Both the position numbers and the translations under genes were made by a program. Under the pieces are notes generated by a model that saw nothing but the letters and a program-made list of their open reading frames with translations, searched no databases and was not told the origin of the DNA. From assembly GCA_021833625.1 (NCBI GenBank), contig JAKBEU010000001.1:248001-312000 (forward strand): 64,000 nt of DNA, given 5' to 3'. The stretch is from a bacterium. GTDB taxonomy: Bacteria > Patescibacteriota > Microgenomatia > UBA1406 > GWC2-37-13. This document shows positions 7,802 through 16,520 of the stretch, piece after piece; position 1 is the first letter of the stretch, and every line of letters starts with the position of its first letter.

Positions 7802-8766
7802 GCCAGATATTCTTCAAGCTCCTGTTTATTGTGTCTGTGGTGCGTATTGATGTAACGGATTGTTCCCGACTTTGTCCGTAGCACCATGGAATGGGAAATA
7901 ATGTAGTCGTTTTTGACGATAATCCCCGGGAGAAGGGGACCGTCAATAACTCCGGTTGCAGTGAAGGTGAGGTTTTTACCTTTGGCCAAGTCTTCCGCGC
8001 AATATATTTTCTTTAAGTCCTGAATTCCCATCTCAAATGCCTCTTTTTCCTCCTCTTTACTGCGGGGAGTAAACCTGCAAAAAAGCTGCCCGCCAAGTGT
8101 CTTCACGGGAACCGCTGCCAAGACCCCTTCCGTACTTCCTCCGGTTCCCATAAGCATATCAATTCCCGATTCAGGAAAACAGGTGGCAATAGCGCCCGCT
8201 ACATCGCCGTCCGTTATAAGTCGTACACGCGCGCCAACTGCCCTAATTTCACCAATTAATTTCATGTGCCGCTCCCTGTCAAGCACCATCACGGTCAATT
8301 CCTTCACGTCTTTCCCGATTGCTTTTGCAGTATTTATTACGTTATCGGAAACGGATGCGTCCAGGTCAATAATGCCACTTGCCGCTTTTCCGACAACTAT
8401 TTTTTGTACGTAAGTATCTGGTGCCCGAAGAAGAGAACCGGCAGTTCCTGCAACAACCACTGCAAGAGCGTTGTATCTTCCGTGCGCGACACTATCCGTA
8501 CACTCAAGCGGGTCAACGGCAATGTCCATCTCAGGGCCCGATCCTTTCCCCACCTTTTCGCCGTTAAACAATTCCGGAGCCTTATCTTTTTTCCCTTCAC
8601 CGATAATGATTTTTCCGTTGAACTCAATCTGGTTGAAGCGGTTCCGCATCTGTTTTACTGCAGCACCGTCTGCAGCCATTTTGTCTCCCCGTCCTATCCA
8701 CTGGGAAGAGGCAATTGCAGCGGCTTCCGTAACACGAACAAATTCAAGCGCAAGATTTCTATCCAT
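7798..8766 (-). CDS. glpX: Fructose-1,6-bisphosphatase class II (GlpX)
   Basis: A 322-residue GlpX-type phosphatase that converts fructose 1,6-bisphosphate to fructose 6-phosphate in gluconeogenesis or sugar recycling. Visible family signatures: SQWIGRGDKMAADGAAVKQM at the N-terminus, IIGEGKKDKAPEL (metal-binding Glu), DIAVDPLECTDSVAHG (normally DPLEGT; here Gly is replaced by Cys), LLRAPDTYVQK, and MGTGGSTEGVLAA. Start ATG 8766 gives the canonical MDRNLALEFVRVTE. The ECT substitution next to the catalytic metal site is unusual but the acidic ligands are intact. Monocistronic; the start region shows no SD. Confidence 0.93.
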   Translation of the reverse strand: MDRNLALEFVRVTEAAAIASSQWIGRGDKMAADGAAVKQMRNRFNQIEFNGKIIIGEGKKDKAPELFNGEKVGKGSGPEMDIAVDPLECTDSVAHGRYNALAVVVAGTAGSLLRAPDTYVQKIVVGKAASGIIDLDASVSDNVINTAKAIGKDVKELTVMVLDRERHMKLIGEIRAVGARVRLITDGDVAGAIATCFPESGIDMLMGTGGSTEGVLAAVPVKTLGGQLFCRFTPRSKEEEKEAFEMGIQDLKKIYCAEDLAKGKNLTFTATGVIDGPLLPGIIVKNDYIISHSMVLRTKSGTIRYINTHHRHNKQELEEYLA

Positions 8767-8847
8767 AGAGAGTGTGTAAATATCAAATAAATAATAGTTA
8801 CACATGCACTATACAAATATTTTAAATATTTATCAAATAGGGAGGAG

Positions 8848-9270
8848 TCAATCAGAAAGAATATCTCTTTCCAGTTCCTTCATCTCATCTTCCTTCAGTT
8901 GCGTGTCAAACCGTTTACAGTTTGCCCGTATGTACAGGAAAAGGAGAAAAAGTACCAACAAGATTGCAAGCTCAAATTTAATATATTCAATATCCTCAGT
9001 AGTACGCATCCCTGAGAACGCAAAGCGTTGGACGTCCTCCTTCGTCTCAGCCATAGGAATTCGTCCGTTTTCCGTATCAAATGTCCTTTCAAATGCAGCG
9101 TCAACCTGAGGACCAAACCTCCCGTCGCACCCGACGTACACGTTTATTGCTATAAAAGTGAGAAGTAATACGCCTACAAACACTTCAACGCCCTTTTTCA
9201 TATGCCTTTCGTTTGCGATAAAGTTATAACCCATAACTTTCCGTCCCCCTAACCTGCATCTCCGCTTCAT
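8848..9270 (-). CDS. Two-TM membrane protein of unknown function
   Basis: Up to 140 residues. Hydrophobic helices at about 26-43 (VEVFVGVLLLTFIAINVYV) and 101-115 (LAILLVLFLLFLYI) flank an extracytoplasmic region of about 55 residues; the C-terminus is charged and helical (KEDEMKELERDILSD). Start ATG 9270 lies 8 nt after a CATAAT -10-like element; ATG 9234 or 9201 are alternatives, the last preceded by AAAGG. Divergent from the Crp/Fnr gene, with operator-like palindromes between them, so probably part of its regulon. No family recognised. Confidence 0.68.
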   Translation of the reverse strand: MKRRCRLGGRKVMGYNFIANERHMKKGVEVFVGVLLLTFIAINVYVGCDGRFGPQVDAAFERTFDTENGRIPMAETKEDVQRFAFSGMRTTEDIEYIKFELAILLVLFLLFLYIRANCKRFDTQLKEDEMKELERDILSD

Positions 9271-9295
9271 TTTAGGCCATTATGACAATATATCT

Positions 9296-9333
9296 GTGAT
9301 AGCTGTCATCACCGATATGTGATATATATCACA
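9296..9333. promoter_or_regulatory. Two CRP/FNR-type inverted repeats in a divergent promoter region
   Basis: The perfect 16-bp palindrome TGTGATATATATCACA (9318-9333) fits the Escherichia coli CRP consensus TGTGA-N6-TCACA exactly. A second, looser inverted repeat GTGAT-N7-ATCAC is at 9296-9312. The centre of the first lies about 43 bp upstream of the predicted transcription start of the regulator gene (-10 TATACT at 9357-9362, no good -35), close to class II activator geometry. Confidence 0.75.
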
Positions 9334-9370
9334 CGCTTTAAACACGAAGGACTTGCTATACTTATGGCCA

Positions 9371-10024
9371 GTGAATCAAACGCCCACTCAACTTGATGCG
9401 TTTTTCCAAAACTACAAAACCCTGTCTCTAAAGGGTAGGACTGTTTTTCTCGGAGGAGACGAAGCACACGTCTCATTCATCAACTACTTAAAACAGGGAA
9501 CAGTCAAACAATACATGGTTTCAAACAAAGGAGATGAAATTGTTCTGAATATGTATCGGCCGGTTTGTTGTTTTCCCCTCGTGCATATATTTCCTTCCAT
9601 CCAAAACCATTGTTACTTTGAAACAATCTCTGATGTTGAGCTTATCCGTGCACCCATTGATCAGTTCGTTGTATTCCTCAAGCAAAACCCTCTTGTCCTG
9701 TTTGAAATTACGGAAGTCCTCGCTCATGCTTTTTTTGACATCTCAAGCATGATTGAGTGTCTTATACTGGGGCGTGCTCATAATCGCGTTGTTTTTGCGC
9801 TTCTTATGTATGCACGGAAATTCGGTGAATGCACAAAAAATGGAGAGCGTATCATTAATATGCCCCTTACACACAAGAATATCGGTGCACTTGTCGGACT
9901 TACCCGGGAAACGGTCAGCCGCGAAATGGAACGACTTGAACAGAAAAAAATCGTCACAAAAAAGAACGGTTTTGTATGTATTTCTAACATGAGAGGGCTC
10001 ATTGATGAAACACTTCTCCTCTAG
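9371..10024 (+). CDS. Crp/Fnr-family transcriptional regulator
   Basis: A 217-residue protein from GTG 9371 (TTG 9353 is an upstream alternative but lies before the -10). N-terminal cyclic-nucleotide-type beta-roll (about 15-110), long dimer helix (about 115-145), and C-terminal HTH with LTHKNIGALVGLTRETVSREMERLE. The recognition helix keeps the RETVxR arrangement that in E. coli Crp reads TGTGA, matching the palindrome just upstream. The beta-roll lacks the usual phosphate-binding cassette (FGExALL...RxA) and has CCFPLVHIF instead, so the ligand is probably not cAMP. Likely autoregulated and controlling the divergent membrane protein, possibly also the following ATPase. Confidence 0.9.
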   Translation: MNQTPTQLDAFFQNYKTLSLKGRTVFLGGDEAHVSFINYLKQGTVKQYMVSNKGDEIVLNMYRPVCCFPLVHIFPSIQNHCYFETISDVELIRAPIDQFVVFLKQNPLVLFEITEVLAHAFFDISSMIECLILGRAHNRVVFALLMYARKFGECTKNGERIINMPLTHKNIGALVGLTRETVSREMERLEQKKIVTKKNGFVCISNMRGLIDETLLL

Positions 10025-10138
10025 ACAAGTGGCGTTGCAATCAGAAAGTTCATTAGGTAATATGAAAGGTAGACGATCTCAGTCAGTCTGCCCCGCAATA
10101 GGAGACAGATTACTTATTTTCAAAGACAGATTTTTTTC

Positions 10139-10203
10139 AAAGAGATCATTTGCATTAAATCAACTGTATGAAAACTTGATTTATGGCAGGTGGTCTCTTT
10201 TTT
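10139..10203 (+). promoter_or_regulatory. Nested hairpin with U-run upstream of the cation ATPase
   Basis: Outer stem AAAGAGATCA (10139-10148) with TGGTCTCTTT (10191-10200), ten pairs including one G-T. Inner stem AAATCAA (10157-10163) with TTGATTT (10176-10182). The two are separated by a symmetric 8/8 internal loop. A T-run follows the outer stem. It occupies the leader of the ATPase gene and could act as a terminator of the Crp/Fnr transcript or as an attenuator. Confidence 0.5.
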
Positions 10204-10227
10204 ATAAACGTAAAACAAAATAACACT

Positions 10228-12783
10228 ATGGAAAGAAATATTGATGTCGAGCTTATCAAAGGACTCTCAACGCTTGAGGTAACAAAACGGTTGGTTAAAA
10301 ACGGTTATAATGAACTTCCCGCTCAAAAAAGAAGAAATATTTTCCTTATCTTTCTTGGCGTCTTGAAAGAGCCCATGCTCCTTCTTCTTCTGGGAAGCGG
10401 ATTTATTTATCTGCTTATCGGTGAGGCACGGGACGCTTATATGCTGTTAACGTTTGTATGTGTCGTTGTCGGAATCACATTCTATCAGGAAAGAAAAACA
10501 GAGCGTGCACTTGACGCATTAAAAAATCTTTCAAGCCCCCGCGCGCTTGTTATCCGAAACGGAAAAGAAGAACGCATTGCGGGACGTGAAGTTGTCGTTG
10601 ACGACATTATCATCCTTCGTGAAGGCGATAGGGTTCCTGCCGATGCCGTCATCCTTTCAACTACCAATCTGCTTATCGACGAATCGCTTCTGACAGGAGA
10701 GTCCATTCCCGTGCGGAAAAACGTATGGGATTACAAAACAAAACCGACCCGCCCGGGGGGAGAAGATCTTCCTTTTATTTTTTCCGGAACAATGGTAACG
10801 CAGGGAAGGGGAATTGCAAAAGTAATCAAGACAGGAGTCGAAACCGAAATGGGAAAAATAGGAAAATCACTGAGTTCTATTCAAGACGAAGACACGCTTC
10901 TTCAGAAAGAAATTGGGGAAATAACAAAAAAATTTGCCATCATGGGAGCAGTATTGTGTTTGGCAGTTGTCATCATTTATGGACTTACCAGGGGAAATTG
11001 GCTGCAGGGATTTTTGGCGGGTCTCACACTTTCAATGGCAATGCTTCCCGAAGAGTTTTCCGTCGTACTTTTGGTGTTCATGACGCTTGGTGCCTGGCGC
11101 ATGTCAAAACACAAGGTGCTTACGCGCAAAACTGCAGCTATTGAAACATTGGGTGCCGCAACGGCGCTTTGTGTTGATAAAACAGGAACCCTCACTCTCA
11201 ATAAAATGCAGCTTGACGGGATGATGGACAACCACGCATTCTATCGCCCTGATGAAACCGCACAAACTATTGACGACAACTATCACGCTTTGATGGAGTA
11301 CTCGGTTCTCGCAAGCCAAAAAGATCCGTTTGACCCGATTGAGAAAGAGATAAAAAATAAGGGAGAGAAATACCTGAAAGATACGGAACACATTCATGAA
11401 GATTGGCATTTAATCAGGGAATACCCTCTCTCAAAAGAACTACTTGCCGTTTCTCATGTGTGGGGGTCACCCGACAAATCGTCCTATGTCATTGCGGCTA
11501 AGGGTGCACCGGAAACTATTATTGATTTGTGTCATTTACCCCGCGAAGAGGCGGATGCAATTCTTTCGGATATAAAACGCATGTCCCAAAAAGGACTCCG
11601 CGTCATCGGCGTTGCAAAAGCATTGTTTAATAAAAAGGAGCTTCCGACCCTTCAGCATGACTTTGCGTTTGAGTTTATAGGACTTCTTGGATTTGTCGAT
11701 CCGGTACGCAAATCGATTGCAGATTCCGTGAAAGATTGTTATGGGGCGGGAGTGAGAGTCATTATGATAACGGGAGACTATCCGGGAACAGCCAGCTTTA
11801 TCGCACACGAAATCGGACTTAAAAACCCGGACCTTTTTATCACCGGACCCGAACTCGCTAAAATGAGCCACACCGAATTGAGAAAAAAAATTGGGGAAGT
11901 AAATATTTTTGCCCGTGTCGTACCTGAACAAAAACTTGCCATTGTAAACGCATTAAAGGCAAACGGAGAAATAGTCGCCATGACGGGAGACGGAGTGAAT
12001 GATGCTCCCGCCCTTAAGTCTGCACACATTGGAATTGCCATGGGAGAACGGGGAACGGATGTTGCACGCGAATCAGCAGACCTCGTGTTGTTGAATGATG
12101 ATTTCTCATCGATAAAAGAGGCGCTCCGTCTCGGTCGCAGGATTTTTGATAATTTGCAAAAAGCAATTGCCTACATTTTTGCCGTTCATTTACCGATTGC
12201 CGGCATCTCTTTTCTTCCTATTGTTTTTAATTTACCCATTGTACTTTTCCCGGCCCATATAGCTTTTCTTGAACTTATCATTGATCCCGCATGTTCGGTA
12301 GTGTTTGAGGCAGAGAAAGAAGAAAGAAACGTCATGTCCCGCCCGCCACGTAATTTAAAAAAACCTTTGTTTGATAGGGCAACTTTTTTTCTCAGCTTGC
12401 TTCAGGGGCTAAGCATTTTAACTTCCCTTATCATTGTGTTTTTGTTGGTACTGCGACGGGGTGGGGGAGAAAATGACGCGCGCACTATCGCGTTTGTGGT
12501 AATAGTGCTGAGTAACCTTGTGCTCATCATAACCAACCTGTCTAAGACCGAACATATTTTTCAGATACTGGCAAACAAAAACAAATCACTTTATTATGTT
12601 CTTGCCGGAACATTGTTCTTTTTGCTGCTTGTACTGTATGTTCCGTTTTTAAGATCAATATTCCATTTTTCGCTGTTGCACGCAAACGACATCCTGCTTG
12701 GTGTTTCATTTGCACTCTTCAACCTCGTCTGGTTTGAGGGGTTAAAAATGATCCGCGTGTCAAGACGAACCGTTACTGAATGA
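10228..12783 (+). CDS. P2-type cation-transporting ATPase (Ca2+-ATPase-like)
   Basis: An 851-residue P-type ATPase: N-terminal cation-ATPase domain (KGLSTLEVTKRLVKNGYNELP), actuator loop DESLLTGES, phosphorylation motif CVDKTGTLT (Asp about 316), hinge MTGDGVNDAPALKSAHIGIAMGERGTDVA, and a C-terminal bundle of about six helices. The TM4 sequence is MLPEEFSVV where classical Ca2+ pumps have IPEGLP, giving an additional acidic residue in the ion site, so the ion cannot be assigned with certainty. It probably exports Ca2+ or a similar cation. Start ATG 10228 gives MERNIDVELIKG. Its stop overlaps the convergent helicase stop by 11 nt. Confidence 0.88.
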   Translation: MERNIDVELIKGLSTLEVTKRLVKNGYNELPAQKRRNIFLIFLGVLKEPMLLLLLGSGFIYLLIGEARDAYMLLTFVCVVVGITFYQERKTERALDALKNLSSPRALVIRNGKEERIAGREVVVDDIIILREGDRVPADAVILSTTNLLIDESLLTGESIPVRKNVWDYKTKPTRPGGEDLPFIFSGTMVTQGRGIAKVIKTGVETEMGKIGKSLSSIQDEDTLLQKEIGEITKKFAIMGAVLCLAVVIIYGLTRGNWLQGFLAGLTLSMAMLPEEFSVVLLVFMTLGAWRMSKHKVLTRKTAAIETLGAATALCVDKTGTLTLNKMQLDGMMDNHAFYRPDETAQTIDDNYHALMEYSVLASQKDPFDPIEKEIKNKGEKYLKDTEHIHEDWHLIREYPLSKELLAVSHVWGSPDKSSYVIAAKGAPETIIDLCHLPREEADAILSDIKRMSQKGLRVIGVAKALFNKKELPTLQHDFAFEFIGLLGFVDPVRKSIADSVKDCYGAGVRVIMITGDYPGTASFIAHEIGLKNPDLFITGPELAKMSHTELRKKIGEVNIFARVVPEQKLAIVNALKANGEIVAMTGDGVNDAPALKSAHIGIAMGERGTDVARESADLVLLNDDFSSIKEALRLGRRIFDNLQKAIAYIFAVHLPIAGISFLPIVFNLPIVLFPAHIAFLELIIDPACSVVFEAEKEERNVMSRPPRNLKKPLFDRATFFLSLLQGLSILTSLIIVFLLVLRRGGGENDARTIAFVVIVLSNLVLIITNLSKTEHIFQILANKNKSLYYVLAGTLFFLLLVLYVPFLRSIFHFSLLHANDILLGVSFALFNLVWFEGLKMIRVSRRTVTE

Positions 12784-14065
12784 ATGTCATAGCGACACCC
12801 GTTTTATCAGCTCGACCTGTTCGACCGATACGATGGATATAGTCTTCGTATGTCTGCGGAACATCAAAGTTTATGACGTGACTTACGTTCGGGATATCAA
12901 GTCCACGGGCGGCAACATCCGTTGCGACCATGATATTGACAACATCTTCCTTAAACATGCGAAGCGACTGTTGACGTTGAAACTGTGCTTTATCTCCATG
13001 GATGGACGTTACCTTAAATCCCTTTGAAAATAAATCACGGGAAAGTCTTTCGACTCCCATTTTTGTTCTTCCGAACACAAGTACCTTTGAAAATTCTTTT
13101 TTCTGCAGAAGTTCTGTCAGCTTATCAACCTTTGTTGAGGTTGAGGCGACCTGGACTACTTCCTGTTTAATGTGACTTGTCGTTTCGGTTGTCTTGACGG
13201 AAATCGTAACCGGATTTGTTACAAATGACTTGATAAGTCCGTTTATATTACCCGATAATGTTGCTGAGAAAAACAGTGATTGACGAGTCTTCGGGAGAAA
13301 CGAAATAATTTCTTTTATGTCGTTGATAAATCCCATATCAAGCATCTGATCTGCTTCATCAAGAATGACCATGCTGAATTTTTCAAGTTTCAATGCTTTG
13401 CGGCTGATAAGATCTTTGAGTCTCCCCGGAGTTCCAACAACCACGTTAGGATTGCGTTGTAACTCCCGAATTTGCGTGTACATGGATGACTTTCCGATAC
13501 AAAATGAGCTGTAAATAGGCATTCCATCCGCAAATTTGCGAAGCTCATCGCGGATTTGAAGGGCAAGCTCACGAGTAGGGGCAACGATAAGAGCCTTATA
13601 GCTTCTGTCTTTCATTATCCGCTCAACAAGAGGGATAAGGAATGCGGCAGTCTTCCCGGTTCCCGTATTTGCGATACCGATAACGTCTTTTCCTTCACGA
13701 ATTGCAGGAATTCCCTGAATCTGAATAGGAGTCAATGTTTTGTATCCATGGCGAACAACGTTTTTTATCAACTGTTGCGGAAGATTAAGGCTTTCAAATA
13801 AAACATCCTCAGCAATAACAGGAGCAACCACAACCGGAGCGATAGTTGGCTTTACGCTCGCACGTCTAATGTAATCATGAATAACATAATCATTTACTCT
13901 TGCTGGTCCCCGTCCGCGACCTCCGCCACGACCGCCGAAACTTCTCCGAAAACCACCTTGCGCTGAAGGAGGACGGAAAGAACGGCCCGAGCCATTATGA
14001 CCGGAAAAACGTGAACCACCAAATGATGGTCTTGAGGGATTGGAACGAGAACGACTATTGTACAT
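12773..14065 (-). CDS. DEAD-box ATP-dependent RNA helicase with RG-rich N-terminus
   Basis: A 430-residue helicase. Residues 1-60 are a low-complexity Arg/Gly/Ser tail (RGGGRGRGP) suited to RNA binding; in most bacterial DEAD-box proteins such tails are C-terminal, so an N-terminal one is notable. The core has the Q motif (FESLNLPQQLI...GYKTLTPIQ), Walker A ANTGTGKTAAF, PTRELALQ, TPGRL, DEAD, SAT, then ATDVAARGLDIP and HRIGRTGR. It ends immediately after the last motif. Probable role in rRNA or mRNA unwinding, including at low temperature. Start ATG 14065; the leader is about 140 nt from a consensus promoter. Confidence 0.93.
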   Translation of the reverse strand: MYNSRSRSNPSRPSFGGSRFSGHNGSGRSFRPPSAQGGFRRSFGGRGGGRGRGPARVNDYVIHDYIRRASVKPTIAPVVVAPVIAEDVLFESLNLPQQLIKNVVRHGYKTLTPIQIQGIPAIREGKDVIGIANTGTGKTAAFLIPLVERIMKDRSYKALIVAPTRELALQIRDELRKFADGMPIYSSFCIGKSSMYTQIRELQRNPNVVVGTPGRLKDLISRKALKLEKFSMVILDEADQMLDMGFINDIKEIISFLPKTRQSLFFSATLSGNINGLIKSFVTNPVTISVKTTETTSHIKQEVVQVASTSTKVDKLTELLQKKEFSKVLVFGRTKMGVERLSRDLFSKGFKVTSIHGDKAQFQRQQSLRMFKEDVVNIMVATDVAARGLDIPNVSHVINFDVPQTYEDYIHRIGRTGRADKTGVAMTFIQ

Positions 14066-14101
14066 ACAATAAATATGAAAATAATTAATGAAAGAAAGTA
14101 A

Positions 14102-14131
14102 GAGCACTTTTCCTTAGAAAAAGGTAAGCTC
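14102..14131 (-). promoter_or_regulatory. Stem-loop in the helicase 5' leader
   Basis: On the minus-strand RNA, GAGC (14131-14128) pairs with GCTC (14105-14102), and CTTTTTC pairs with GGAAAAG around a 3-nt loop. It sits about 40 nt before the helicase start, inside a leader of about 140 nt. Long structured leaders are typical of cold-induced RNA helicase genes; no U-run follows. Confidence 0.45.
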
Positions 14132-14213
14132 CTCTTTAAAATAAACATTTAAGAAGAACTCAAAGACTACAACTAAAAAACGTATGTAGACTAACCTTAC
14201 TGTCTTGAAGGTA

Positions 14214-14242
14214 AGTATACTACAGGATATATTGCTTGTCAA
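14214..14242 (-). promoter_or_regulatory. Consensus promoter of the DEAD-box helicase
   Basis: Minus strand: TTGACA (14242-14237), 17-bp spacer, TATACT (14219-14214). Predicted transcription start near 14207. Divergent from the Fic gene, whose own -10 (TATAAT, 14274-14279) is 32 bp away. Confidence 0.75.
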
Positions 14243-14288
14243 CGAGAAGAACAAATCCTGATGTATTTTTCTTTATAATATACACATT

Positions 14289-15785
14289 ATGCAATTAGTC
14301 CCTGAGTCCTCAATAGGGCAGGATTTCATCAGCTCACCCAGGCTGGAAAAGCTCCCTGCACAAAATCCCATACAAAGACAGTCCGCATTAGACAGTATAG
14401 ATATGTCTTGTCGGACAGCGGTGCAGGACCATCAAAAAGAGGTTGCGCGGGCAGAAACCGTGATTACGGAGTTTATAAACGAAAACGGTCTGCCTATTCA
14501 AAAACAGGAACAGAAACCTGAAGAAATAGCCCTGCAAATGCAACATTTTATTGAAAAGAACAGGGCATATTTCTCACTCCCGCCCCAGAGTACCTATATG
14601 TTGGTTGACCCTCTTTCTTTGCAGATATTCGTTGGAAATTCGCCTGAAAGAAAGGATATGGATATGTGGGGAAATGCAAAAGGCACCGCCCTCCAAATAC
14701 TGGCACAGCGTCAATGCCAGATAGATGTACTTACTCAGGAGCAAATTTCAAAGCTTTCACTCCACGAAAAAGAATGTCTTACCATTGTAACGGCAAAGAG
14801 GGAAGAGGGAAGGATTATTCAAACCGCAGGGATACATAAAGAAGAACAATATCATGATGATTTTGTACGTCAATTTTCTCAAGCCGTAAAAACTCTTGTT
14901 CATTCACCTGATAAGTCTCCCGAAGGTATTACGTCTGTCGATGCTCTTCTCACACTCCTTGAATCACAATTCACCGTTTTCCCCGATGCATTGGCAAAAC
15001 AGATCTATCCTTTGTTTGCACAACTTACAACAGGAACGAGAGGACGCCTCACACCTGAGAAAAGAAAACAGCTCGTTCAAACTCTTCAAAAACATTCGCG
15101 GATCGTCTATCATGCACTCGCTTCAGAGATACGAAAGGATCCGGAAATTGCGAAAGCACAAGACGGGGAAGATATTCATCGAATTCTCTTTGGACTCACC
15201 CATACTGAGATAGCGGAACAAAGAAAAGAAAACTGGAAACATGTTTCCCACTATTTGACAGGTATGAAAAATAGACAGAATAAACAACTCACTACAGACG
15301 ACCTAGAACAGATACATATTCTCAGTTCCAAGGGAATTCTTCCGGATTATATGCACGGGTTCAGATTTGGTGATTATAAAGAATTCATTGTGTATCACCA
15401 GGAGATACATGAAAACTATATTTCTTCCAAAAAGGGGGTAAAAAAAACCCAACCGTTTACACAGGCATGGAAAACACTTGACAGTATTAACGCAAAGGCA
15501 AATGAACTTATCGCTCAGCATCCAAACTCCATTATGTTTGAACAACGGCTTGCGCCGCTTATTGCAGAATATGCAGCACTACATCCGCATCCGGATGGAA
15601 ATGGGACAATGGCAATTTTTTTTGCAGAGGCGTGTAAGGCATTGTCCGGAAATTATCCTATCCCCGAACAATTTGATCCGCGTTTGATTACCCGTCTGCG
15701 GAATACATTTCCTCACAACCCACTTGCGACTCTTACCGTTCTTACTTCCTTTTCCATAAAAGAAAGACAGTTGGATAACCTCTAA
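14289..15785 (+). CDS. Divergent Fic (Fido) domain protein
   Basis: A 498-residue soluble protein. The C-terminal part (about 330-470) has Fic features: ILSSKGILPDYMHGFRFGDY, then the core LHPHPDGNGTMAIFFAEACKAL at 431-452. The canonical Fic motif HPFx(D/E)GNGR is changed to HPHPDGNGT: the catalytic His432, the acidic residue and GNG are kept, while Phe becomes His and the ATP-phosphate-binding Arg becomes Thr440. Fic enzymes transfer AMP or related groups onto proteins. The 300-residue N-terminal region is helical and unrecognised. Start ATG 14289 is 9 nt after TATAAT. Active enzyme with altered nucleotide preference, or a pseudo-Fic scaffold, are both possible. Confidence 0.72.
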   Translation: MQLVPESSIGQDFISSPRLEKLPAQNPIQRQSALDSIDMSCRTAVQDHQKEVARAETVITEFINENGLPIQKQEQKPEEIALQMQHFIEKNRAYFSLPPQSTYMLVDPLSLQIFVGNSPERKDMDMWGNAKGTALQILAQRQCQIDVLTQEQISKLSLHEKECLTIVTAKREEGRIIQTAGIHKEEQYHDDFVRQFSQAVKTLVHSPDKSPEGITSVDALLTLLESQFTVFPDALAKQIYPLFAQLTTGTRGRLTPEKRKQLVQTLQKHSRIVYHALASEIRKDPEIAKAQDGEDIHRILFGLTHTEIAEQRKENWKHVSHYLTGMKNRQNKQLTTDDLEQIHILSSKGILPDYMHGFRFGDYKEFIVYHQEIHENYISSKKGVKKTQPFTQAWKTLDSINAKANELIAQHPNSIMFEQRLAPLIAEYAALHPHPDGNGTMAIFFAEACKALSGNYPIPEQFDPRLITRLRNTFPHNPLATLTVLTSFSIKERQLDNL

Positions 15786-15828
15786 TTCTTTCAGCTGTTT
15801 TTCAGATTTGGCGTATAATATGGGTAAC

Positions 15829-16509
15829 ATGAGAATTCTAGTTGTGGAAGACGAACACCGAATTGCGCAGGCCATAAAAAAAGGTCTGGAGCAGGAACGG
15901 TACGCCGTCGACCTTACATTCACCGGCACCGATGGATATGATATGGCTTCATCCGAAAGCTATGACCTTATCATTCTCGATCTTATGCTTCCCGGAATGG
16001 ACGGCATCACCCTCTGTAAACAGCTGCGAAAAAACAACATTCATATTCCCGTTCTTATGCTGACCGCAAAAGGACAAATTACGGATAAGGTAGCAGGTCT
16101 TGATGCGGGGGCGGATGATTACATGACAAAACCGTTTTCTTTTGAAGAACTTTTGGCACGAGTACGCGCCCTCACCAGACGCGAAGGCCCGGTACGCAAA
16201 ACGACTCTTTCTCTCGACGATCTTACCATGGATACGAAATCCTTCATTGTCAAAAGAGGGGGAGCACATATTTCGCTTTCTCAAAAAGAATTTGCACTTC
16301 TTGAATATCTTCTTATCAACAAGGGCGAAATCGTTTCAAAAGAAAAAATCATTGAACACGTGTGGGATTTTGACGCTGATATTCTGCCTAATACCGTTGA
16401 GGTATACATAAAAAATTTGCGAAATAAAATTGACGCACCATTTGTCGGAAAACAACCGCTCATTCATACGGTCCGTGGATTCGGTTACGTTATTGGGGAC
16501 GACGAGTAG
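15829..16509 (+). CDS. OmpR/PhoB-family response regulator
   Basis: A 226-residue two-domain regulator from ATG 15829, 9 nt after TATAAT (15814-15819). Receiver domain (1-118): acidic pocket E8-D9, phospho-acceptor Asp51 in LIILDLMLPGMDG, Thr in MLTAKG, Lys in MTKPFSF. Winged-helix effector (about 130-226) with the LSQKEFALLEYLL...VEVYIKNLRNKI signature. Pairs with the adjacent histidine kinase (12-nt gap) and likely controls the MacAB-like exporter downstream. Confidence 0.94.
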   Translation: MRILVVEDEHRIAQAIKKGLEQERYAVDLTFTGTDGYDMASSESYDLIILDLMLPGMDGITLCKQLRKNNIHIPVLMLTAKGQITDKVAGLDAGADDYMTKPFSFEELLARVRALTRREGPVRKTTLSLDDLTMDTKSFIVKRGGAHISLSQKEFALLEYLLINKGEIVSKEKIIEHVWDFDADILPNTVEVYIKNLRNKIDAPFVGKQPLIHTVRGFGYVIGDDE

Positions 16510-16520
16510 TATATTAGAGT

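Noticed and set aside
10002-10223. Small plus-strand frame between the Crp/Fnr and ATPase genes
   Set aside because: Overlaps the nested hairpin, basic random-looking product, no initiation signal.
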